This document shows positions 1-8,117 of a DNA stretch of 64,000 bases, in pieces. The notes below the pieces were generated by a model. That model made no database searches. It was not told where the DNA came from and was given only the letters and a program-made list of their open reading frames with translations. The first letter of the stretch is position 1. Every line of letters begins with the position of its first letter. The DNA lies in assembly GCA_021805825.1 (NCBI GenBank), contig JAJZEC010000009.1, positions 1-64,000 on the forward strand, given 5' to 3'. Both the position numbers and the translations under genes were made by a program. The DNA comes from Pseudomonadota bacterium (GTDB lineage Bacteria > Pseudomonadota > Gammaproteobacteria > Burkholderiales > Burkholderiaceae_C).

Positions 1-76
1 CCCGAACAGGACCGTGAAACGCCTCAGCGCCGATGATAGTGCGCATGCGCGTGTGAAAGTAGGACATCGTCAGGCT
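1..76 (+). rRNA. rrf: 5S ribosomal RNA, 3' part (cut by window start)
   Basis: The first bases match the 3' half of a proteobacterial 5S rRNA: the stretch from CCCGAACAGG through GTGAAACGCCTCAGCGCC to the closing GTCATCGTCAGGC-like end. The 5' part lies outside the window. It is the last gene of an rRNA operon and is followed directly by a strong intrinsic terminator. The exact 3' end is estimated from the family pattern. Confidence 0.9.
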
Positions 77-84
77 TCCCTACC

Positions 85-119
85 AGCCCGGCTACGCAAG
101 TAGCCGGGCTTTTGTTTTT
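85..119 (+). terminator. Rho-independent terminator of the rRNA operon
   Basis: A perfect 10-bp stem (AGCCCGGCTA at 85-94 with TAGCCGGGCT at 101-110) closes a 6-base loop and is followed by TTTGTTTTT. It lies just after the 5S rRNA end, so it should stop the rRNA operon transcript. It also argues against starting the next gene inside this region. Confidence 0.93.
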
Positions 120-174
120 GGCCGTGCGGCGCAGCCGCGGGCCGTCGCAGCGCGCAAACTTCCGCTCTCCGAAC

Positions 175-1173
175 ATGTCCGTGCCCGATGCCAGTGCCTG
201 GCGCGTCTGCGTAGCGCCGATGCTCGATTGGACCGACAGGCACTGCCGCTATTTCCACCGGCAGCTGAGCCGGCGCGCCCGCCTGTACACCGAGATGGTC
301 ACGACCGGTGCGTTGCTGCACGGCGACCGCGCACGTCATCTGGATTTCGACGCCGCCGAGCAGCCTCTGGCGCTCCAGCTGGGCGGCTGTGAGCCAGCCG
401 AGCTCGCAAGCTGCGCGCGCCTGGCGCGCGACTGGGGCTATGCCGAGGTCAACCTCAACTGCGGCTGCCCCAGCGAGCGGGTGCAGCGCGGCGCCTTCGG
501 CGCCTGCCTGATGGCCGAGCCCCGGCTGGTGCGCGATGGAGTCGCGGCGATGCGCGATGCCGTCGGCGACACGCTGGAGGTGACGGTCAAGCACCGCACC
601 GGCATCGACCGCATCCAGGACTATGGCTTTGTGCGGGACTTCGTCGGGGTGGTGTCCGAGGCCGGCTGCCGGGTGTTCATCGTGCATGCACGCAACGCCT
701 GGCTGCAAGGGCTGAGCCCGAAGGACAACCGGGAGATTCCCCCGCTGCGCTACGACTTCGTCCATCGCCTGAAGGTGGACTTCCCGTTCCTGACCCTGGT
801 GCTCAACGGAGGCGTTCGTGACGACGCGACGCTGCAGCAGCAGTTGCTTCAGGTCGACGGGGTGATGGTCGGCCGCGAGGCCTACCAGCGCCCGTGGTGG
901 CTGGCGAGCTGGGATCGCACGGTGTTCGGGGATCCGTCGCCGGCGCCTTCGCGCGACGAGGTCGAACAGCGCATGCTCGCCTATCTGCTGCGCATGGCAG
1001 AGCAGGGGGTGGCTGCGCCCGCGGTGTTGCGCCACATGCTCAACCTGTGGAAGGGCGAGCCGGGCGCCCGGCTGTGGCGCCAGGTGCTCAGCGACCCGGC
1101 GCGCCGCGCGCTCGAGCCGGGGCAACTGCTGGCGCACGCGGCCAAGGCCCGCGCCGAAGCGCTCTCCGCCTGA
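175..1173 (+). CDS. dusA: tRNA-dihydrouridine(20/20a) synthase DusA
   Basis: This flavoenzyme reduces uridine to dihydrouridine at positions 20/20a of the tRNA D-loop, using FMN and NADPH. The 332-aa product starts with the DusA-type APMLDWTDRHCRYF motif (about residues 14-27) and carries TEMVTTGALLHGD, the catalytic-cysteine motif NCGCPSERVQ (Cys98) and the VTVKHRTGID stretch. These are DusA rather than DusB or DusC signatures. The ATG at 175 was chosen because a longer reading from 112 would begin inside the rRNA terminator. It is a single gene, convergent with the small regulator downstream. Confidence 0.93.
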   Translation: MSVPDASAWRVCVAPMLDWTDRHCRYFHRQLSRRARLYTEMVTTGALLHGDRARHLDFDAAEQPLALQLGGCEPAELASCARLARDWGYAEVNLNCGCPSERVQRGAFGACLMAEPRLVRDGVAAMRDAVGDTLEVTVKHRTGIDRIQDYGFVRDFVGVVSEAGCRVFIVHARNAWLQGLSPKDNREIPPLRYDFVHRLKVDFPFLTLVLNGGVRDDATLQQQLLQVDGVMVGREAYQRPWWLASWDRTVFGDPSPAPSRDEVEQRMLAYLLRMAEQGVAAPAVLRHMLNLWKGEPGARLWRQVLSDPARRALEPGQLLAHAAKARAEALSA

Positions 1174-1201
1174 TCTCCCGCGGGCGCGGCGCCGCCCGGC
1201 T

Positions 1202-1396
1202 TCAGCCCTGCTGCAGGGTTTCGTCCAGGCTCTCCCCGGGCTTCCACGGACGGCCCAGGCGCTCCTCGATGTACTCCCGGATCAGGCGACGCACGACCTG
1301 CGAGGGAGTCTGATCCTCCAGCGCGCACAGATGTTCGAACACCGTCTTCTTGCGCGGATCGATGAGGACCGTCAATCGGGTGGTGCGTTGTTCCAT
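1202..1396 (-). CDS. Ribbon-helix-helix (CopG-type) DNA-binding protein
   Basis: The 64-aa product has the ribbon-helix-helix layout. A short basic beta strand (TTRLTVLIDP, residues 5-14) is followed by helix A (15-28) and helix B beginning at TPSQVVRRLIREYIEERL (30-47). Such proteins bind DNA as dimers through the strand pair, often as repressors of a neighbour. It is divergent from the Hyf-like operon, whose first codon is 92 bases away, and a 7-bp inverted repeat lies in the gap. Control of that operon is therefore a reasonable inference, not shown. An antitoxin role is possible in this fold, but no toxin gene is adjacent. Confidence 0.75.
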   Translation of the reverse strand: MEQRTTRLTVLIDPRKKTVFEHLCALEDQTPSQVVRRLIREYIEERLGRPWKPGESLDETLQQG

Positions 1397-1445
1397 CGCT
1401 CAGCGTGCTCCCATTGCATACAAGTTCAAGGCGTTTTGGATTACC

Positions 1446-1468
1446 ATCACATGTGCATACTATGTGAT
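1446..1468. promoter_or_regulatory. Inverted repeat in the regulator/hyf intergenic region (possible operator)
   Basis: ATCACAT (1446-1452) and ATGTGAT (1462-1468) form a perfect 7-bp inverted repeat around a 9-base centre. TGCATAC occurs inside it (1454-1460) and again at 1415-1421. A possible promoter for the Hyf-like operon overlaps it: TTGGAT at 1436-1441 and TACTAT at 1458-1463, with a 16-base spacer. The position suits an operator for the adjacent ribbon-helix-helix protein. This is an inference from symmetry and location only. Confidence 0.45.
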
Positions 1469-1488
1469 TTCGTTGCGCACGCCAAACG

Positions 1489-3492
1489 ATGGAGCCGCCC
1501 GCACTGCTTTCGCTGGCCCTTGCCGTGGTCGCCGCCTGGCTGGTGCTGGGGGTGGCCGGTCTGGCGCGGCCACGAGCCACGCGCTGGATCGCCCACCGGC
1601 TGTTTCCGCTCGGTGCCGTGGGCTGCCTGCTCATAGCCTGGGTCGGCTTGCGCGCGCTGTTCGCGCCGGCCACCGACCTGCTGCTGCCGCTGGGGCTGCC
1701 GGGGCTGCCGGTTCACCTGCATCTGGATCCGCTGAGCGGTTTCTTCCTGCTGCTGCTGGGCCTGTCGAGCGCGGGAACCTCGGTGTTCGCCGCCGGCTAT
1801 TTCCGCGACGGCGAGGGCACCGCGCCCGGCTTGCTGGGCATGCAGTACCACCTGTTCCTGGCCGGCATGGTGATGGTGCTGCTGGCCGCCGACGCCTACA
1901 CCTTCATGCTGGCGTGGGAAGTCATGGCGCTGTCGTCGTACTTCCTGGTGCTGACCCAGCATCGGCTGGCCGAAATCCGCGCGGCCGGCTTCCTGTACCT
2001 GCTGCTGGCCCACCTGGGGGCGATCTCGTTGCTGCTGTGCTTCGGGGTGATGATGCGGGGCGGCGAGGCCGGCCTGAGTTTCGCCGCGATGCGCGCCGCC
2101 CACTTCAGCGTCGGCTGGGCCAGCCTGGGCTTCGCCTTGGCCGTGCTGGGCTTCGGCGCCAAGGCCGGCCTGGTTCCGCTGCACGTGTGGCTGCCGGAAG
2201 CCCACCCGGCGGCACCGTCGCCGGTCTCGGCATTGATGAGTGGGGTGATGCTGAAGACGGCCTTGTACGGACTGTTGCGCGTGGCCTTCGATCTGTTGCA
2301 CGCCCCTGCCTGGTGGTGGGGCCTGCCGTTGCTCGGCCTGGGGCTGTTCGGGGCGCTGTACGGGGTGCTGTTCGCCGCGGTGCAGAACGACATGAAACGC
2401 CTGCTCGCGTACTCCTCCATCGAAAACATGGGCATTGCCTTCGCCGCCCTCGGGCTGGCGCTGGTCTTCCACGGTACGGGCATGGCCGCACTGGCGGCGC
2501 TGGCGCTGGCGGCGATGCTCTACCACCTGTTGAACCACAGCATGTTCAAGAGCCTGCTGTTCTGCGCCACCGGTTCGGTGCTGCACGCCACCCGGCAACG
2601 CAGCCTGGGCAGCCTCGGCGGATTGCTGCGGCGCATGCCCTGGGTCGGATGGACGGCCTTGGTGGGCACGCTGGCGATCGCCGGGCTGCCGCCGCTCAAC
2701 GGCTTTGTCTCGGAATGGCTGCTGCTGCAGGCCTTCCTGTTCACGCCACGCCTGCCGCACCCCTTTTTCAACCTGTTGCTGCCGCTGGGCGCCGCGCTGC
2801 TGGCGCTGACCGCCGCGCTGGCCGGCTATGTGATGGTCAAGTTCTACGGCGTGGTGTTCCTCGGGCGGCACCGTGAACCGGGGCTCGAGCAGGCCAGGGA
2901 CTGCGGCCGCTTCGAGCGCGTCGCGCTGCTGTGGTTCGCCGCCGGCTGCGTGCTGCTCGGCGTGCTGCCGGGCCTGGTGCTGCGGGCCATCGATCCGGTC
3001 GCCTCCCTGCTGCTCGGGCAGGGGCTGTCGTTGTCGGCCGGCTGGCTTCGAGTGGTTCCGGTGAGCGCCGCACGCGCCGCCTACGACCCGCTGGTGTTGC
3101 TGCTGTTGCTGAGCGTCGTCATGCTGCTGACGACCTGGGTCGCGCACCGGGTGTACAGCGGGCGCACGCGGCGTGCCGATGCCTGGGATTGCGGCTATGC
3201 CGACGCCAGCCCGCGTTTGCAGGACACCGCCGAGGGCTTCGGGCAGCCGGTGCGGCGGCTGTTCGCGCCTTTCTTTCTGAGCCATGTCGAGTTGCCACGG
3301 CCGGACGACGACGCTCCGCGCTACCGCGTGGTCGTCGCCGACCGCTTCCGCGCCCAGGTCTACCAGCCGGCGGCGGATGCCGTGCTGTGGATGGCGCAGC
3401 AGGTCGGTCGGCTGCAGCATGGAAGGATTTCCATCTACCTGCTCTACAGCTTTGTGACCCTGCTGGTCATGCTGCTGTTCGTGTTGCGATGA
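1489..3492 (+). CDS. hyfB: HyfB-like proton-pumping membrane subunit (NuoL/M family)
   Basis: This 667-aa, strongly hydrophobic protein belongs to the Mrp antiporter / NuoL-NuoM-NuoN family and would form an ion-translocating module. Key polar residues of the family sit in the expected places: Glu144 in MLAWEVMALSS (TM5 glutamate) and Lys225 in FGAKAGLVPLHVWLPEAHPA (TM7 lysine and the following loop). Length and architecture fit HyfB/HycC. It is the first gene of a six-gene operon whose genes overlap or touch. The ATG at 1489 has no clear Shine-Dalgarno. It ends in an ATGA overlap with the next gene. Confidence 0.88.
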   Translation: MEPPALLSLALAVVAAWLVLGVAGLARPRATRWIAHRLFPLGAVGCLLIAWVGLRALFAPATDLLLPLGLPGLPVHLHLDPLSGFFLLLLGLSSAGTSVFAAGYFRDGEGTAPGLLGMQYHLFLAGMVMVLLAADAYTFMLAWEVMALSSYFLVLTQHRLAEIRAAGFLYLLLAHLGAISLLLCFGVMMRGGEAGLSFAAMRAAHFSVGWASLGFALAVLGFGAKAGLVPLHVWLPEAHPAAPSPVSALMSGVMLKTALYGLLRVAFDLLHAPAWWWGLPLLGLGLFGALYGVLFAAVQNDMKRLLAYSSIENMGIAFAALGLALVFHGTGMAALAALALAAMLYHLLNHSMFKSLLFCATGSVLHATRQRSLGSLGGLLRRMPWVGWTALVGTLAIAGLPPLNGFVSEWLLLQAFLFTPRLPHPFFNLLLPLGAALLALTAALAGYVMVKFYGVVFLGRHREPGLEQARDCGRFERVALLWFAAGCVLLGVLPGLVLRAIDPVASLLLGQGLSLSAGWLRVVPVSAARAAYDPLVLLLLLSVVMLLTTWVAHRVYSGRTRRADAWDCGYADASPRLQDTAEGFGQPVRRLFAPFFLSHVELPRPDDDAPRYRVVVADRFRAQVYQPAADAVLWMAQQVGRLQHGRISIYLLYSFVTLLVMLLFVLR

Positions 3493-4472
3493 TCGCCCTG
3501 CCTGCCTTGCCCCGCATCGAGTTGACCGCCTCGGGTCTGCTGACCCAGTGCGTGGTCGTCGCGCTTTCGGTTGCGCTGGCTCCGCTGTTCTCGGGCTGGC
3601 TGGCGCAATGCCGTGCCTGGTTGAGCAACCGCAGCGCGCCGCCCCTGTGGCAGCCGTACCTGCGGCTGCGCAAGCTGTTCGCCAAGGATGCCGTGCTGGC
3701 GCACGACGCCTCGCCGCTGTTCCGCATGGTTCCCTATCTGCTGTTCGGGCTCATGGCCGCGGCGGCGGCGATCATTCCCTCGCTGTCCACGGATCTGCCG
3801 CTGGCCGCGTCTGCCGATGCCATCGCGCTCGTCGGGGTGTTCGCATTGGCCAGGGTGTTCCTGGCCTTGGCGGGAATGGACATCGGGACGGCCTTCGGCA
3901 GCATGGGCTCGCGGCGGGAGATGCTGGTCGGATTCCTGGCCGAACCGGCGCTGCTGATGGTGCTGTTCACCTCGTCGCTGGTTTCCGGAAGCACCCTGCT
4001 GCCGACGATCGCCGAAAGCCTGCGCGCGCAGACCCTGGCCATCCATCCGGGTCTGGACTTCGCCGCGGTGGCCTTCGTGATGGTGCTGCTGGCGGAGAAC
4101 GCCCGCATCCCGGTGGACAACCCCAGCACCCACCTCGAGCTGACGATGATCCACGAGGCGATGCTGCTGGAATACTCGGCGCGCCATCTGGCGCTGGTGG
4201 AATGGGCCAACAGCCTGAAGCTGTTCAACTATGCCTGCATCGGCTTCGCGCTGTTCCTGCCCTGGGGCCTGGCGGGGCACGCGGACGGCCTGCTGTGGCT
4301 GCTGCCGGCGCTGCCGCCGCTGCTGCTCAAGCTCGCGCTGGCCGGGGCCGGCATCGCGCTGTTGGAGACGGTGAGCGCCAAGCTGCGCGTCTTCCGCGTT
4401 CCCGAGTTCCTGGCCACCGCCTTCCTGCTGGCGGTCATCGGGCTGCTGGTCTCCCTCGTGCTGGAGCATTGA
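3489..4472 (+). CDS. hyfC: HyfC-like membrane subunit (NuoH family)
   Basis: The 327-aa product is a multi-span membrane protein of the NuoH/HyfC/HycD family, which anchors the peripheral arm to the membrane. Family markers include LWQPYLRLRKLFAKD (about 54-70), a MDIGTAFGSMGSRREM loop and the acidic ENARIPVDNPSTHLELTMIHEAM segment, which carries the conserved acidic residues of NuoH-type subunits. The ATG at 3489 overlaps the hyfB stop codon (ATGA), which indicates translational coupling. The family assignment is secure; the function depends on the odd large subunit encoded downstream. Confidence 0.88.
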   Translation: MIALPALPRIELTASGLLTQCVVVALSVALAPLFSGWLAQCRAWLSNRSAPPLWQPYLRLRKLFAKDAVLAHDASPLFRMVPYLLFGLMAAAAAIIPSLSTDLPLAASADAIALVGVFALARVFLALAGMDIGTAFGSMGSRREMLVGFLAEPALLMVLFTSSLVSGSTLLPTIAESLRAQTLAIHPGLDFAAVAFVMVLLAENARIPVDNPSTHLELTMIHEAMLLEYSARHLALVEWANSLKLFNYACIGFALFLPWGLAGHADGLLWLLPALPPLLLKLALAGAGIALLETVSAKLRVFRVPEFLATAFLLAVIGLLVSLVLEH

Positions 4473-4473
4473 G

Positions 4474-5133
4474 GTGCTGCCGCTGACGACCCAGCTCATC
4501 CACCTGTGCGCGGCGCTGCTGCTGCTGCTGGCTTTCGCCATGCTGGCGCAGCGCCGCGTGGCCAACCTGGTCGGGCTGTTCGCCGCCCAGGGGCTGGTGC
4601 TCGCGGTGTGCGCGGCGGTCGTGGCCTATACCACGGGGCAGCGCGAACTCTACGGCTCGGCGGCGCTGACGGTGCTGCTCAAGGTGCTCGTGCTGCCCTG
4701 GGTGTTGCGCCACCTGATCGTGCGCCTGCATGCGCAGTGGGATACCGAGACCCTGCTGCGCATCCCCACGATGCAGATCCTGGGCATCCTGCTGGTGATG
4801 TTCGCCTTCGTGCTGGCGCAGCCGATCGCTCCCTTCGCCGGCGCGGCCACCCGCGGCACCCTGGGCATCGCGCTCGCGGTGGTGTTCCTGGCCTTGCTGA
4901 TGATGATCGTGCGGCGCACCGCGATCGCCCAGGTGATCGGCTTCCTGGCCATGGAAAACGGCCTGCTGTTCGCCGCCACCAGCGCGACCTACGGCATGCC
5001 CATGGTGGTCGAGCTGGGCATCGGGCTGGACGTGCTGGTCGGGGTGTTCGTGCTGGGCATCTTCTTCTTCCAGATCCGCGAGCAGTTCGACAGCCTCGAA
5101 CTGCGCCATCTGGAAAACCTGAAGGAAGAGTGA
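4474..5133 (+). CDS. hyfE: HyfE-like membrane subunit (NuoK-like)
   Basis: The 219-aa membrane protein matches HyfE of hydrogenase-4-type complexes, a NuoK-like subunit with extra helices. It has about six or seven hydrophobic spans. The late segment with MENGLLFAATSATYGMPMVVELGIGLDVLVGV carries the buried glutamates typical of NuoK-type proton paths. Translation starts at GTG 4474, one base after the hyfC stop. It ends directly before the next start (stop 5131-5133, GTG 5134), as expected for a coupled operon. Confidence 0.87.
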   Translation: MLPLTTQLIHLCAALLLLLAFAMLAQRRVANLVGLFAAQGLVLAVCAAVVAYTTGQRELYGSAALTVLLKVLVLPWVLRHLIVRLHAQWDTETLLRIPTMQILGILLVMFAFVLAQPIAPFAGAATRGTLGIALAVVFLALLMMIVRRTAIAQVIGFLAMENGLLFAATSATYGMPMVVELGIGLDVLVGVFVLGIFFFQIREQFDSLELRHLENLKEE

Positions 5134-6594
5134 GTGGAACTGGCTGCCGTCCTGCTGCTGCCGCTTCTGGCCTCTGCGCTGCTGGCGCTGTGGGGGCATC
5201 GCGATGCCGCCCCGCACCTGAACCTGGCGGCCAGCGCCGCCACCTTCGCCGCCAGTTGCGCGCTGACCCTGCGGGTGATCGCGCACGGCCCGTTCCAGGC
5301 CTTCGATGCGCAGTTCTTCATCGATCCCTTCAATGTGTTCCTGGTCGTGCTGACCGCCTTCATCGGCATGACCACCGCCGGCTTCTCGCGCCCGTACATG
5401 CGCATCGAGCAGGCGCATGGCCGGGTCAACGCGGCGCGGCTGCGGCTGTACCACAGCATGTACCAGCTGTTCATGTTCACCATGCTGCTGGCGCTGACCA
5501 CCAACAACATGGGGGTGCTGTGGGTCGCGATGGAGGCGGCCACGCTGTCGACCGTGCTGCTGGTGTCCCTCTACCGCACCAAGGCGAGCCTGGAGGCGGC
5601 CTGGAAGTACTTCATCGTCTGCGGCGTCGGCATCGCGCTGGCGCTGTTCGGCACCGTGCTGCTCTACCTGGCGGCCGAGCGCGTGCTCGGCGCCACCGGG
5701 ATGAGCGCGCTGCTGTGGACGCGGCTGGACGCGGCGCGCACGCGCCTGCAGCCAGGGATCATCGGCATCGCCTTTGTGTTCCTGCTCGTCGGCTACGGCA
5801 CCAAGGTCGGACTGGTGCCGCTGCACAGCTGGCTGCCCGACGCCCATGCCGAGGGCCCGACCCCGGTGTCGGCGGTGCTCAGCGGGTTGCTGCTGAACGT
5901 CGCGCTGTACGCGGTGGTGCGCGCGAAGGTGCTGGTCGAAGGCGCGGTGCAGGCCTCGTGGCCGGGGGACATGCTGATGGCCTTCGGGCTGCTGTCGGTG
6001 GTGGTTGCCTCCTTCCTGCTGTGGCGGCAGAAGGACATCAAGCGCCTGTTCGCCTACTCCTCCATCGAGCACATGGGCATCATCACCTTTGCCTTCGGCA
6101 TGGGCGGGGCGATGGCCAATTTCGCCGCGCTGCTGCACATGACCGGGCACGCGCTGACGAAGAGCGCGATCTTCTACAGCAGCGGCCACGCTGCGCAGAA
6201 GGCCGGAAGCCAGCGCATCGATGCCATCGAGGGCCTGCTTGAGCGCTCGCCGGCGCTGGGCTGGGCGCTGATGCTGGGGGCGCTGGCGATCATCGGCGTG
6301 CCGCCCTTCGGGGTGTTCGCCAGCGAATTCCTGATCCTGACCCAGGCCATGCAGGCGCAGCCCTGGGCCACGCCGATCCTGCTGCTGGCGCTCGGCGTGG
6401 CCTTCGGCGCGATCTTCCTGCGTGTGCAGGGCATGGTGTTCGGCGCCGATCGCCTGCGCCGCCTGCCGCACCAACCGTGGATGCTGCCGGCCTTCGTGCA
6501 CCTGGGACTGGTGCTGCTGCTGGGCATCTGGGTTCCGACCTTCCTGGCCTCGTGGTGGCATCTGGCCGCGCAGATGATCGGGGGGGCCGCGTGA
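5134..6594 (+). CDS. hyfF: HyfF-like proton-pumping membrane subunit (NuoL/M/N family)
   Basis: This 486-aa protein is the second antiporter-type subunit of the complex. It carries Glu134 in VAMEAATLST and Lys224 in GYGTKVGLVPLHSWLPDAHA, followed by EGPTPVSAVLSG, the core proton-path residues of this family. The DIKRLFAYSSIEHMGI motif is also present. Two antiporter-like subunits (this one and HyfB) suggest a complex able to move more than one ion per turnover. It starts with GTG immediately after the HyfE stop and overlaps the next gene by 4 bases (GTGA). Confidence 0.88.
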   Translation: MELAAVLLLPLLASALLALWGHRDAAPHLNLAASAATFAASCALTLRVIAHGPFQAFDAQFFIDPFNVFLVVLTAFIGMTTAGFSRPYMRIEQAHGRVNAARLRLYHSMYQLFMFTMLLALTTNNMGVLWVAMEAATLSTVLLVSLYRTKASLEAAWKYFIVCGVGIALALFGTVLLYLAAERVLGATGMSALLWTRLDAARTRLQPGIIGIAFVFLLVGYGTKVGLVPLHSWLPDAHAEGPTPVSAVLSGLLLNVALYAVVRAKVLVEGAVQASWPGDMLMAFGLLSVVVASFLLWRQKDIKRLFAYSSIEHMGIITFAFGMGGAMANFAALLHMTGHALTKSAIFYSSGHAAQKAGSQRIDAIEGLLERSPALGWALMLGALAIIGVPPFGVFASEFLILTQAMQAQPWATPILLLALGVAFGAIFLRVQGMVFGADRLRRLPHQPWMLPAFVHLGLVLLLGIWVPTFLASWWHLAAQMIGGAA

Positions 6595-8108
6595 GCCCGC
6601 TGCCGATGCCGCGCCTCGTGGGAGCGCCCCTTGCGCTGCAGGCGCGCGCCGTGGATGGCGCGGGCTGGCGCGCGCTGGCGCAGCAACTGCATGCGCGCGG
6701 CGCACTGCTGTTGTCGCTGTGGGGGCAGCCGGCCGGGCAGGGAAGTCGCCTGTGGGGCTGCTGGCTGGATGGCGAGGCCCTGGAACTCGCCTGCCTCGAT
6801 CTGCCCCCCGGGCAGCAGCAATACCCGGGGCTGCACGACCTGTTCCCGGTCGCCGGGCGGCTGCAGCGCGCCGTGCGCGACCTGCTCGGCGCGGTCGCCC
6901 AGGGCATGGATCCGCGGGGCTGGCTGCGGCATGGCGCCTGGGGCGCCGACTGGCATCCCCTGCGCGACCCCGGGCCGCCCGCGGCCGGATCCCCGCAGCC
7001 CTATGCCTTCGTTTCGGTGGACGGCGTGGGCGTGCATGAGATCGCGGTGGGGCCGGTGCATGCGGGGGTCATCGAGCCCGGTCAGTTCCGTTTTTCGGTG
7101 GTGGGCGAAAAGGTGCTGCGGCTCGAACAGCGCCTGGGCTTCACCCACAAGGGCGTGGCGCTGCGCTTCCAGCAGCTCGATGTGCGTGGCGGCCTGCGCC
7201 TGGCGGCCCGTCTCAGCGGGGACAGCGCAGTCGGCTTCGGCTGGGCCTACTGCATGGCCGCGGAGGCGCTGGGCGGGGTGCAGCCGCCGCCGCGCGCGCT
7301 GCATCTGCGGGCCCTGCTGCTCGAGCGTGAGCGCATCGCCAACCACCTGGGCGATCTCGGGGCCATTGTCAACGACGCCGGCTTCGGCTTCGCGCTGACC
7401 CAGTTCTCCCGCCTGAAGGAGGATCTGCTGCGCCTCAACCACCGCCTGTTCGGCGCGCGCTATCCGATGGACGCGCTGTGCCTGGGGGGCGTGGCCTTCG
7501 ATGTCGACGCCCAGGCGCTCGATGCCCTGCGGCGGCAGGGCGCGCAACTGCGCGAGCAGGCCCTGCGCCTGCGTTCCATTCTCGACGAGCACGAAGGCCT
7601 GCACGACCGTCTGCGCGGCACCGGGCGGGTCGATGCCGGGCGGGCATCGCAACTGGGCATGCTGGGGCTGGCGGCGCGCGCCAGCGGGCAGGGCATCGAC
7701 CTGCGCGCGCTGGCCGTCGCATGGGAGCCCTATGCGCAGCTGGGGGTGCAGCCGGTCGTGCAGCAGGCAGGCGATGTCGCGGCGCGCGTCGCGTTGCGTC
7801 ACGAAGAGTTGCTGGCCTCGCTGGAGCTGTGCGACCGCCTGCTGGACGGCCTTCCGCAGGGCCCGCTGCAGGTGGAACTGCGCACGCCGTCGCCCGGCCT
7901 GGGCATCGGCCTCGTCGAGGCCTGGCGCGGCCCCGTACTGCTGGCGCTCGAGGTCGGCGAGCAGGGGCGCATCGTGCGCTGCCATGCGCATGATCCCTCG
8001 TGGCAGAACTGGCCTGCGCTGGAATGGGCGGTGGTGCAGGATATCGTGGCCGACTTTCCGCTGATCAACAAATCCTTCAATCTGTCCTATTCGGGACACG
8101 ACGGCTGA
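6591..8108 (+). CDS. hyfG: HyfG-like large subunit lacking the Ni-Fe site
   Basis: The 505-aa protein fuses a NuoC-like N-terminal domain (about 1-140) to a NuoD / hydrogenase large-subunit domain, as in HycE and HyfG. The GPVHAG motif (154-159) follows the group 4 hydrogenase pattern. The nickel ligands are missing. The N-terminal CGIC position reads SGDS (209-212). The C-terminal CxxC position reads SYSG (499-502), inside the closing SFNLSYSGHDG. No C-terminal extension for maturation protease cleavage follows. It is therefore not a [NiFe] hydrogenase subunit; it resembles the Ehr (energy-converting hydrogenase-related) class. GTG 6591 overlaps the hyfF stop. Confidence 0.85.
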   Translation: MSPLPMPRLVGAPLALQARAVDGAGWRALAQQLHARGALLLSLWGQPAGQGSRLWGCWLDGEALELACLDLPPGQQQYPGLHDLFPVAGRLQRAVRDLLGAVAQGMDPRGWLRHGAWGADWHPLRDPGPPAAGSPQPYAFVSVDGVGVHEIAVGPVHAGVIEPGQFRFSVVGEKVLRLEQRLGFTHKGVALRFQQLDVRGGLRLAARLSGDSAVGFGWAYCMAAEALGGVQPPPRALHLRALLLERERIANHLGDLGAIVNDAGFGFALTQFSRLKEDLLRLNHRLFGARYPMDALCLGGVAFDVDAQALDALRRQGAQLREQALRLRSILDEHEGLHDRLRGTGRVDAGRASQLGMLGLAARASGQGIDLRALAVAWEPYAQLGVQPVVQQAGDVAARVALRHEELLASLELCDRLLDGLPQGPLQVELRTPSPGLGIGLVEAWRGPVLLALEVGEQGRIVRCHAHDPSWQNWPALEWAVVQDIVADFPLINKSFNLSYSGHDG

Positions 8109-8117
8109 GACCGCGCC

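Noticed and set aside
70-1137. Long open frame on the minus strand opposite dusA
   Set aside because: It is a GC-bias shadow: low-complexity, His/Gln/Arg-rich protein with no family motif, fully opposite a clear DusA gene and running into the rRNA terminator.
1174-1201. Terminator between dusA and the ribbon-helix-helix gene
   Set aside because: The short gap is GC-rich and can form an imperfect GC hairpin, but it has no T-run and the stem has mismatches, so it was not annotated.
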